From Planctomycetales bacterium (GTDB taxonomy: Bacteria > Planctomycetota > Planctomycetia > Pirellulales > UBA7805): DNA of 5,537 nt. The stretch is taken from NCBI GenBank assembly GCA_011772275.1, contig WVZU01000087.1:10880-16416 (forward strand), given 5' to 3'. Under the pieces are notes generated by a model. It ran no database searches. It was not told the DNA's origin and saw nothing but the letters and a program-made list of their open reading frames with translations. Positions 1-5,537 of the stretch are shown one piece after another. Position 1 is the stretch's first letter, and every line of letters starts with the position of its first letter. The position numbers and the translations under genes are program-made.

Positions 1-3000
1 TTGGGTCATGCCGACACCATCAAGAGCGCCAAGAAGATGCTGGAGCGCAAGGACGAGGAGGTCTGGGACATCCTGGAAGAGGTGATTCGCAATCATCCGG
101 TGCTGCTGAACCGAGCACCGACGTTGCACCGCATGGGGATCCAGGCGTTTGAGCCCGTGTTGGTGGAAGGCAATGCCATCCTGCTGCACCCCCTTGTCTG
201 CAAAGGCTTTAATGCCGACTTCGACGGTGATCAGATGGCTGTCCACCTGCCGCTATCGATTGAAGCGCAGGTCGAGGCGCACACGCTGATGATGTCGGTC
301 CACAACATCTTCAGCCCGGCCAACGGCGCGCCGATTATCAGCCCCTCCCAGGACGTGGTGATGGGCTCCTACTACCTCACGGCCATCCTGCCCGACTGCC
401 AGGGGGAAGGCATGGCGTTCTCGTCGCTGGAAGAAGTCGAACTGGCCTATTCGCTGGGGGTGGTCGACACGCACGCTCGTGTCAAAGTCAAGCTGCCGCC
501 CGGCACGCGGGTTCGTTCGGAAACGACCGAGGAAGCGGTCGTCCAGCCGGTGGTGGAAACCAGTGTGGGCCGGGTCATGTTCAACTCGGTCCTCCCCGAC
601 GGCATGGCTTTCTACAACCTGCCGATGAAGTCCGGCGAACTGGCTCGTGTGATCTCCGATTGCTACCAGGATCTGGGGCGGCGAGCGACCATTCAGCTGC
701 TGGACGACATGAACAAAAACGGCTTCCAGGAAGCCACCCGCAGCGGCCTCTCGTTTGCCACCGACGACCTGATCACTCCGCCGACAAAAACCGGGATTAT
801 CGAAGAAGCGGAAAAGCAGGTGATCAAAACCAACAAGCTTTACTCGCGGGGCATCATCACCGAAGGCGAACGTTACAACCAGGTGCTGGACGCCTGGACG
901 CACGCCCGCGAAAAGATCACCCAGGAAATGATGGCCGAACTGGAAACGGACTATCGCGTCCCCGGTTACATCAACCCCATTTTCCTGATGGCGATTTCCG
1001 GTGCCCGCGGCGGCGTGGAACAGATTCGTCAGCTGGCCGGCATGCGCGGTCTGATGGCCAAACCGTCCGGCAAAATTATCGAAACGCCGATCAAGGCCAA
1101 CTTCCGCGAAGGATTGTCGGTGCTGGAGTATTTCAGCTCGACGCACGGGGCCCGCAAGGGACTGGCCGACACGGCGCTCAAGACGGCCGACTCCGGTTAC
1201 CTGACCCGCAAGCTGGCCGACGTGGCTCAGAACGTGGTCGTCACCACCGAAGACTGCGGCACGACACAAGGTATCACCAAGGGGGTCATCTACCGCGGCG
1301 AAAAAGTCGACGTGCGGCTGGCCGATTCGATCCGCGGACGCGTCAGCCGCACGAATATCGTCAATCCGATCACCGACGAGGTCATTGTCCGCGAAAGCGA
1401 GCTGATTACCCCCGAGATCGCACGCCGCATCGAAAGCTTGGGGCTCGAAAAAATCCCCGTCCGCAGCCCGATGACGTGTGAAGCCGGATTGGGCGTCTGC
1501 CGGCGCTGCTACGGGATGGACCTTTCGACCGGCGCCATGGTGGAAGAGGGGATGGCCGTGGGTATCATCGCCGCGCAAAGCATTGGTGAGCCCGGTACGC
1601 AGCTGACGATGCGGACTTTCCACATCGGCGGCGTAGGACAGCATGATGTCGAGGTGAGCGAAATCCGGGCCAAGAAAGGTGGTATCGTCCGCTACGCACG
1701 CCTGAAGGTGGTCAAGAACAAGGAAGGAATCAATGTGGTTTTGGCCCGCAACGGCGAAATCACGCTGCTTGACCCGAAAGGACGTGAATTGGAAAAATTC
1801 GAAGTCCCCGCCGGCGCGAACCTTCTGGTCGAAGACAACCAAGAAGTTAAATCGGGCCAAATCCTCTGCCAGTGGGACCCCCACAGTATTCCCATCCTGG
1901 CAGAGGTGGCTGGCAAAGTTCGCTACGAAGATGTCATCGAAGGCGAAACGGTCCGCCTGGAAAAAGATGCCAGCGGTCACGTGCGACGCGTGATTACCGA
2001 ACACAAGGGTGATTACCATCCCCAGATCGTATTGGAAGACGCGGAAGGTAAAATCCTGGACTTCTACTACCTCCCGGAAAAGGCGCATATCGAAGTCGGC
2101 GAAGGACTCGATCTGCCCGCCGGCACGATGCTGGCCAAGACCCCACGTGAAATCTCCGGCACCCAGGACATCACGGGGGGCTTGCCGCGGGTCACGGAAA
2201 TCTTCGAAGCCCGAAAACCAAAAGATCCGGCGGTGATCGCCGAAATCGACGGCACCGTCGAACTGCTGGGCGAAAAGCGTCGTGGCAAGCGGACGATTAT
2301 CGTGCGTAGCGAAAGCGGTATCGAGCGGGAACATCTGGTGTCGCACGGGAAGCACTTGCGCGTGCATGCCGCCGACAATGTACGAGCGGGCGAAGCGCTT
2401 GTCGACGGACCGCTCGTGCCCCATGATATCTTGCGAATCTCCGGTGAAGAGGCTGTCCAGCAGTATCTGGTCCGCGAAATTCAAAACGTCTATCGCTCGC
2501 AGCGCGTCGAAATCAACGATAAACACATCGAAATTATCGTCTCGCAAATGTTGCGCAAAGTCCGGATCGAGAACCCCGGGGATACAACGCTGCTGCCCGG
2601 AAACGTGATGGACAAATTTGAGTTCCGGGCGATCAACGATAACCTCGCCAAATGTGTCAAAATCACCGAAAAGGGGGATAGCGAATTCAAGCAGGGAGAT
2701 ATCGTGCCCAAAGATGTTCTGGAGCAGGCGAATGCCCAGATCGAATCGCTGGGCGGCGATATCGCCAAGGGTGGCAAGCCCAAACCGTCTACCGCCAGTA
2801 CGCAGCTGCTGGGCATTACCAAGGCCGCCGTGCAAAGCAGTAGCTTCATCTCGGCAGCCAGCTTCCAGGAGACGACCAAGGTGCTGACCGAGGCCGCCTT
2901 GGCCGGCAAGGTGGACCGCCTGGTCGGGCTGAAGGAAAATGTGATCCTGGGCCACCTGGTGCCTGCAGGGACCGGATTCCGCTCCTTCCAGGAATCCGAG

Positions 3001-3258
3001 GTCCGGATCCGGCCCGAGGCCCTGGAAGCACTGTCGGCCGAAAAAGACCTGGTCCTCTCGAGGACCTTTCCCCTCTTGGATGCGGGCGCGCCGCCCGACG
3101 CAAAACCGGCCGAACAAGAAGCCGCGGGCGAGATGCCCGACCAGCCTCCCGCCGAAACGGCCCCCTCGCAGCCACTCGCCGACAGCCAGCCGACCTCCGG
3201 GGCCGAAGGCCTGGAGGCACTGTTGGGCGGCGAAAAACCACCCGCCGAGGGCGATTAA
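1..3258 (+). CDS. rpoC: RNA polymerase beta' subunit, C-terminal 1085 residues (5' end outside window)
   Basis: Catalytic subunit of DNA-directed RNA polymerase, cytoplasmic. The first codon, TTG, is an internal leucine: the opening residues align with E. coli beta' near residue 388, so roughly the first 390 residues are missing. In order (window residue numbers): the Mg-binding NADFDGD loop with D73, D75 and D77; the [12 protein letters not shown] segment at 344-355; the bridge helix around 374-406 ([15 protein letters not shown]); zinc ligands C419, C493, C500 and C503; the trigger loop with [10 protein letters not shown] and catalytic H541; an SI3-like insert at about 546-718; trigger-loop return at DITGGLPRV (724-732); and the conserved C-terminal block [15 protein letters not shown] from about 948. 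A linker of about 30 residues absent from E. coli precedes that last block. The final 60 residues are Pro/Ala/Glu-rich and end in a GLEALLGG motif resembling the E. coli C-terminus. The frame is intact to TAA at 3256-3258. rpoB is expected just upstream. Confidence 0.98.
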   Translation: MGHADTIKSAKKMLERKDEEVWDILEEVIRNHPVLLNRAPTLHRMGIQAFEPVLVEGNAILLHPLVCKGFNADFDGDQMAVHLPLSIEAQVEAHTLMMSVHNIFSPANGAPIISPSQDVVMGSYYLTAILPDCQGEGMAFSSLEEVELAYSLGVVDTHARVKVKLPPGTRVRSETTEEAVVQPVVETSVGRVMFNSVLPDGMAFYNLPMKSGELARVISDCYQDLGRRATIQLLDDMNKNGFQEATRSGLSFATDDLITPPTKTGIIEEAEKQVIKTNKLYSRGIITEGERYNQVLDAWTHAREKITQEMMAELETDYRVPGYINPIFLMAISGARGGVEQIRQLAGMRGLMAKPSGKIIETPIKANFREGLSVLEYFSSTHGARKGLADTALKTADSGYLTRKLADVAQNVVVTTEDCGTTQGITKGVIYRGEKVDVRLADSIRGRVSRTNIVNPITDEVIVRESELITPEIARRIESLGLEKIPVRSPMTCEAGLGVCRRCYGMDLSTGAMVEEGMAVGIIAAQSIGEPGTQLTMRTFHIGGVGQHDVEVSEIRAKKGGIVRYARLKVVKNKEGINVVLARNGEITLLDPKGRELEKFEVPAGANLLVEDNQEVKSGQILCQWDPHSIPILAEVAGKVRYEDVIEGETVRLEKDASGHVRRVITEHKGDYHPQIVLEDAEGKILDFYYLPEKAHIEVGEGLDLPAGTMLAKTPREISGTQDITGGLPRVTEIFEARKPKDPAVIAEIDGTVELLGEKRRGKRTIIVRSESGIEREHLVSHGKHLRVHAADNVRAGEALVDGPLVPHDILRISGEEAVQQYLVREIQNVYRSQRVEINDKHIEIIVSQMLRKVRIENPGDTTLLPGNVMDKFEFRAINDNLAKCVKITEKGDSEFKQGDIVPKDVLEQANAQIESLGGDIAKGGKPKPSTASTQLLGITKAAVQSSSFISAASFQETTKVLTEAALAGKVDRLVGLKENVILGHLVPAGTGFRSFQESEVRIRPEALEALSAEKDLVLSRTFPLLDAGAPPDAKPAEQEAAGEMPDQPPAETAPSQPLADSQPTSGAEGLEALLGGEKPPAEGD

Positions 3259-3269
3259 AACGACCGCCA

Positions 3270-3297
3270 TTGACAGGTTGCCCCAAATAGTTAGCCT
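3270..3297 (+). promoter_or_regulatory. Candidate sigma-70-type promoter ahead of rpsL
   Basis: A perfect TTGACA hexamer lies at 3270-3275, 12 nt after the rpoC stop. At a 16-nt spacing sits TAGCCT (3292-3297), which keeps only T1, A2 and T6 of the -10 consensus. An AT-rich TTTAAA at 3297-3302 is too far away for a normal spacer. If used, transcription would start near 3304 and leave a leader of about 65 nt before rpsL. The perfect -35 and the location support it; the weak -10 does not. Read-through from rpoBC could equally supply rpsL. Confidence 0.33.
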
Positions 3298-3314
3298 TTA
3301 AAGTTTCCACCTTG

Positions 3315-3339
3315 CGGTCCAGCAAACGGCTGTTGACCG
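3315..3339 (+). promoter_or_regulatory. Bulged stem-loop in the rpoC-rpsL spacer
   Basis: CGGTC (3315-3319) pairs with GACCG (3335-3339), and CAGC (3320-3323) pairs with GCTG (3329-3332), around a 5-nt AAACG loop. A TT bulge at 3333-3334 separates the two helices, giving nine base pairs in total. No T-run follows, so it is not an intrinsic terminator. It ends 31 nt before the rpsL ATG. A bulged stem of this kind could be a protein-binding or RNA-processing site, but that role is inferred only from shape and position. Confidence 0.4.
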
Positions 3340-3370
3340 ATTCGATCATTCAGCGAGCATCGTTTCCGCC

Positions 3371-3739
3371 ATGCCTACGATCAACCAACTGGTCCGCCGC
3401 AAACGCCGCCAGCCGAAGAAAGGCAGCAAAGCGCCCGTGTTGAATGGCTGCCCGCAGCGACGGGGCGTGTGTTTGCAGGTGAAAACGATGACACCCAAAA
3501 AGCCAAATTCCGCTCTGCGAAAGATCGCTCGTGTCCGCTTGTCCAACGGCAAGGAAGTTACCGTGTACATCCCCGGCGAGGGCCACAACCTGCAAGAACA
3601 CTCGATCGTGCTGGTCCGTGGGGGCCGAGTGCGTGATCTGCCCGGCGTGCGCTACCAGGTCATCCGCGGCTCGCTGGATACCCTGGGCGTCGACGGCCGC
3701 AAACAAGCACGCAGCCGATACGGTTCCAAAAAATCATAG
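3371..3739 (+). CDS. rpsL: 30S ribosomal protein S12
   Basis: S12 lies at the decoding centre of the 30S subunit, where it monitors codon-anticodon fit. The product is 122 residues (E. coli 124) and aligns along its whole length with family S12. It has a basic N-terminal extension (residues 1-25), C27 and C34 in CPQRRGVC, the [11 protein letters not shown] loop (K43 and K44 both present), [10 protein letters not shown] at 69-78, [13 protein letters not shown] at 83-95 and a basic [10 protein letters not shown] tail. D89, the site of beta-methylthiolation by RimO in many bacteria, is kept. Residue 88 is arginine (codon CGT at 3632-3634) where E. coli has lysine (K87 in mature numbering). The ATG at 3371 gives the normal MPTINQLVR start. 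No Shine-Dalgarno sequence is visible in the preceding 20 nt, which read gcatcgtttccgcc just before ATG. rpsL follows rpoC by 112 nt and precedes rpsG by 49 nt. Confidence 0.98.
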   Translation: MPTINQLVRRKRRQPKKGSKAPVLNGCPQRRGVCLQVKTMTPKKPNSALRKIARVRLSNGKEVTVYIPGEGHNLQEHSIVLVRGGRVRDLPGVRYQVIRGSLDTLGVDGRKQARSRYGSKKS

Positions 3740-3788
3740 CCCCTCCAAAACCACCTTTATCACTCGACAACCAACACCCAATACGCCC
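3740..3788 (+). promoter_or_regulatory. G-depleted, apparently unstructured leader of rpsG
   Basis: The 49-nt rpsL-rpsG spacer contains only two G residues and about 24 C, the rest being A and T, so it can form almost no secondary structure. There is no Shine-Dalgarno motif; the start is preceded by acgccc. In E. coli the corresponding intercistronic region folds and is bound by S7 to repress the str operon. No such fold can form from this spacer alone, although its flanks could take part. Confidence 0.55.
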
Positions 3789-4259
3789 ATGGGACGCATC
3801 ACCGCCAGCCGCAAGCAACTTGTCGGCGACCCGAAATTCGGTTCCGTGCTCGCCAGCAAGTTCATCAACGTCCTGATGTGGGACGGCAAAAAAAGCACCG
3901 CCCAAAGGGTCTTTTATCAAGCCCTGGAACGGATCGGGAAACAGATCAAGGATGAAGAAGCGATCGACGTCTTCACGCGGGCTGTAGAAAATGTCAAACC
4001 AGAGATTGAAGTTCGCAGCAAACGCGTCGGCGGGGCGTCGTACCAGGTCCCGATGCAGGTAAACCGGTCCCGTCAGCAGTCGCTGGCCATTCGCTGGATT
4101 CTGCAGGCGGTGCGGGAAAAGAAGGGTCGAGCGGCCAGCGAAAAGCTGGCCCATGAACTGCTGGCCGCCTACAACCGCGAAGGGGCCGCGATGACACGCC
4201 GTGAAAACGTACACCGCATGGCGGAGGCCAATAAAGCGTTCGCCCATTTTGCCTGGTAA
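3789..4259 (+). CDS. rpsG: 30S ribosomal protein S7
   Basis: S7 is a primary 16S rRNA-binding protein that organises assembly of the 30S head and lies near the E site. The product is 156 residues, the usual bacterial length. Family landmarks in order are [22 protein letters not shown] (about residues 14-35), [24 protein letters not shown] with the beta-hairpin near 75-90, the helix SLAIRWIL, and the C-terminal [11 protein letters not shown]. The N-terminus MGRITASRK departs from the more usual MPRRR-like opening but is basic, as expected. The frame stays open upstream into rpsL, but the ATG at 3789 places the conserved DPKFGS block at the normal distance from the N-terminus. There is no Shine-Dalgarno sequence. 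The stop is TAA at 4257-4259, and a GC-rich hairpin begins 16 nt later. Confidence 0.98.
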   Translation: MGRITASRKQLVGDPKFGSVLASKFINVLMWDGKKSTAQRVFYQALERIGKQIKDEEAIDVFTRAVENVKPEIEVRSKRVGGASYQVPMQVNRSRQQSLAIRWILQAVREKKGRAASEKLAHELLAAYNREGAAMTRRENVHRMAEANKAFAHFAW

Positions 4260-4275
4260 TTTTCTACAACCGTAC

Positions 4276-4303
4276 CGCCGCGCGAGGGACTCCCAGCGCG
4301 GCG
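4276..4303 (+). terminator. GC-rich hairpin just after rpsG (weak or attenuating terminator candidate)
   Basis: CGCCGCGC (4276-4283) pairs perfectly with GCGCGGCG (4296-4303), eight base pairs made only of G and C. Inside, GGG (4286-4288) can pair with CCC (4292-4294) around a 3-nt loop. The downstream sequence TTGCTATGCG lacks a real T-run, so this does not meet the standard for an intrinsic terminator. It may act as a partial terminator, a 3'-end stabiliser for the rpsL-rpsG transcript, or a processing boundary. The structure is clear; the function is inferred. Confidence 0.42.
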
Positions 4304-4450
4304 TTGCTATGCGCCAAAGCCCGACGGCAAGAAAAACAAGCAGGGCAACCACAGCGGGAGACAAGCCAAGCCAAGACGAAACAGGGGCCCCGACGACAAA
4401 ATTTACTCAGACCCCCGCAATACGCCCCAGCCGGCTGCGGTGACCCAGGG

Positions 4451-4530
4451 GTCGCTCCCACCCTGCTCGCCTCCCGCCCCCCACATGTCCCGGTTTGCCC
4501 GCACACACAACAATCCCGCTTACCTATCCC
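4451..4530 (+). promoter_or_regulatory. C-rich, G-poor tract upstream of fusA
   Basis: By hand count this 80-nt stretch has 42 C and 11 G. Such a C-over-G bubble is the composition of Rho-loading (rut) sites and also of unstructured leaders that ribosomes can enter without Shine-Dalgarno pairing. It lies between the rpsG stop and the fusA start, where RNA would be free of translating ribosomes. Which role applies, if either, cannot be decided from sequence. Confidence 0.3.
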
Positions 4531-4536
4531 AGGCGG
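4531..4536 (+). promoter_or_regulatory. Weak, distant Shine-Dalgarno-like site for fusA
   Basis: AGGCGG differs from AGGAGG at one internal position and lies 12 nt from the fusA ATG, farther than the usual 5-9 nt. It is the only purine-rich stretch near any of the three complete start regions in the window. It may contribute weakly to initiation. Confidence 0.25.
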
Positions 4537-4548
4537 CTTGCAACCACC

Positions 4549-5537
4549 ATGCCTCGCGACCTGCACAAACTACGCAACATCGGCATCATTGCCCACATCG
4601 ACGCCGGCAAGACGACCGTGACCGAGCGGATGCTGTATTACGCCGGGGCCACACACCGGATGGGCGAGGTGGACAAGGGGACCACCAAAACGGACTACGA
4701 CGAGGAAGAACAGCAACGGGGTATTACGATCTATGCGGCCTGCATCACCTTCCAATGGAGGGACGTCACCATCAACTTGATCGATACGCCGGGGCATGTC
4801 GATTTTACAGCCGAAGTGGAACGCAGCCTGCGGGTCCTGGATGGCGGTGTCGTGGTCTTCAGTGCCCGCGAGGGGGTGGAAGCCCAAAGTGAGACGGTGT
4901 GGCGGCAAGCCGACAAATACCACGTCCCCCGGATTGCTTTCATTAACAAAATGGATCGCGAAGGGGCCGATTTTGCGGGCACGGTGGAGGAGATTCGCCA
5001 GCGGTTGCAGGCCAATCCGGTACCGATCAGCATCCCCGTCGGCAGCGGACCGCCGCACCTGCCAGACGCTTTTCACGGCCTGCTCGACTTGATCACCATG
5101 AAACTGGTGACATTTAAGGTGGAGGATCAGGGTGCCCAGGTCGTGGTCGCAGACATCCCTGACGATTGGCAAGAATATGCTCAACAAGGGCGACACCAGA
5201 TGCTTGAATCGCTGTACGACTACAGCAACGACTTGATGGAACTGGCCCTGGAAGATTCGCCTGTTCCGGACCAATTGCTGCGGCAGGTCGTACGCGAAGC
5301 CACCTTGCACCGCTTGATCACACCCGTCCTCTGCGGCTCGGCACTCGATTACATCGGCGTGCAACCCGTCCTGGACGCCGTCGCCGATTTTCTGCCCAGC
5401 CCCGCGGACATGCCACCGGTGGAAGGGACCAATCCGAAGAAACAAGACCAGCGCGAATTGCGGAGGCCCTCAGCGGACGAACCATTTTGCGGGCTGGTAT
5501 TCAAAGTGGAGGCGCAAAGGACGGGTGACTTTTCTTA
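4549..5537 (+). CDS. fusA: Elongation factor G, N-terminal 329 residues (3' end outside window)
   Basis: Translational GTPase that drives translocation or, in some subfamilies, ribosome recycling with RRF. The frame is open from ATG 4549 to the window end, about half of a protein of roughly 700 residues. GTPase motifs are complete: G1 AHIDAGKT (15-22, K21), G2 RGITI (57-61, T60), G3 DTPGH (79-83, catalytic H83), G4 NKMD (133-136) and G5 CGSAL (262-266). The EF-G-specific G' insert lies at about 158-253, and domain II begins near DEPFCGLVFKV (310-320). An in-frame TGA at 4441 limits the start; ATG 4549 places RNIGIIAHID where the family has it, while the upstream in-frame TTG at 4495 would add an unlikely extension. 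The wording (GEVDKGTTKTD, VVVFSAREGVEAQSETVWRQADKY) is quite unlike E. coli and closer to the EF-G2/spdEFG2 side of the family than to mitochondrial EF-G1 (HIDSGKTT, NKLDR). Subfamily is uncertain; EF-G identity is not. Confidence 0.96.
   Translation, partial: MPRDLHKLRNIGIIAHIDAGKTTVTERMLYYAGATHRMGEVDKGTTKTDYDEEEQQRGITIYAACITFQWRDVTINLIDTPGHVDFTAEVERSLRVLDGGVVVFSAREGVEAQSETVWRQADKYHVPRIAFINKMDREGADFAGTVEEIRQRLQANPVPISIPVGSGPPHLPDAFHGLLDLITMKLVTFKVEDQGAQVVVADIPDDWQEYAQQGRHQMLESLYDYSNDLMELALEDSPVPDQLLRQVVREATLHRLITPVLCGSALDYIGVQPVLDAVADFLPSPADMPPVEGTNPKKQDQRELRRPSADEPFCGLVFKVEAQRTGDFS

Larger units (their letters stand above)
4260..4548 (+). other. 289-nt rpsG-fusA spacer without a credible gene
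   Basis: This is unusually wide for rpsG-fusA. Besides the hairpin at 4276-4303 it contains two perfect palindromes, GGGGCCCC (4384-4391) and CAGCCGGCTG (4428-4437), an A-rich purine stretch (about 4325-4400), a short AT-rich patch AAAATTTA (4398-4405), and a C-rich tract nearer fusA. The open frames crossing it encode low-complexity Arg/Pro/Gln-rich peptides that run into fusA out of frame, with no recognisable domain. I found no convincing -35/-10 pair, and no tRNA or repeat array. Confidence 0.6.

Noticed and set aside
1..3. TTG as the start codon of rpoC
   Set aside because: Alignment with E. coli beta' continues through this point near residue 388; this is an internal leucine of a gene cut by the window edge.
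253..3270. Minus-strand open frame of 1005 codons opposite rpoC
   Set aside because: It is in exact codon register with rpoC, its translation is rich in Phe, Asp, His and Gln as expected for an antisense shadow, and it has no recognisable domain. It follows from the absence of TTA/CTA/TCA codons in rpoC.
3531..3788. N-terminal extension of rpsG into rpsL
   Set aside because: The frame is open upstream, but the extension would translate rpsL out of frame, and S7 of normal length (156 aa) starts at the ATG at 3789.
3660..4364. Minus-strand frame covering rpsL end and rpsG
   Set aside because: Shadow of two highly conserved ribosomal protein genes on the other strand; no family resemblance.
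4402..4426. TTTACT...TACGCC as a fusA promoter
   Set aside because: Spacing is 13 nt and both hexamers match poorly.
4441..4456. GACC/GGTC inverted repeat as a terminator before fusA
   Set aside because: Only four base pairs around a 4-nt loop and no following T-run; too weak to call.
4304..4621. Possible small gene in the rpsG-fusA spacer
   Set aside because: The 105-codon frame gives a low-complexity Gln/Arg/Pro-rich peptide, runs out of frame into the conserved GTPase G1 region of fusA, and has no ribosome binding site.
1..5537. Mobile elements, CRISPR arrays, tRNAs or a new defence or accessory system
   Set aside because: Nothing resembling direct-repeat arrays, terminal inverted repeats, transposase or tRNA-like folds was seen; the window is filled by conserved rpoC-rpsL-rpsG-fusA.

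Overview
This window is a stretch of the bacterial rpoBC-str ribosomal/transcription gene cluster. All genes are on the + strand, in the order rpoC (3' part), rpsL (complete), rpsG (complete), fusA (5' part). I see no mobile element, CRISPR array, tRNA, rRNA or accessory cassette, and no unfamiliar gene. The window is core information-processing machinery. The points of interest are in protein variants and in the spacers.

The organism is most likely a planctomycete, probably of the Pirellula/Rhodopirellula group. This rests on the moderately GC-rich DNA, the wording of the EF-G and S12 proteins as I remember them from that phylum, start codons without Shine-Dalgarno sequences, and unusually wide spacers between genes that are tightly packed in E. 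coli. It is recognition from memory and was not tested by a search.

Layout. Positions 1-3258 hold the last 1085 residues of RNA polymerase beta'. They include the catalytic NADFDGD loop, the bridge helix, the zinc cysteines, a trigger loop split by an SI3-like insert, and a Pro/Ala/Glu-rich tail. Positions 3259-3370 are a 112-nt spacer with a candidate promoter and a bulged hairpin. Positions 3371-3739 encode S12, which carries arginine at the classic streptomycin-resistance position 88. Positions 3740-3788 are a 49-nt, almost G-free leader for S7. Positions 3789-4259 encode S7 (156 aa). Positions 4260-4548 are a 289-nt spacer with a GC-rich hairpin close to the S7 stop and a C-rich, G-poor tract ahead of fusA. 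From 4549 to the window end lies the first 329 residues of an EF-G, covering the whole GTPase domain and the start of domain II.

The genes make the transcription enzyme core (RpoC), two small-subunit proteins involved in decoding (S12) and 30S head assembly (S7), and the GTPase that acts on the ribosome during translocation or recycling (EF-G). The spacers suggest that rpsL-rpsG and fusA may be partly uncoupled transcriptionally, but this is inference.
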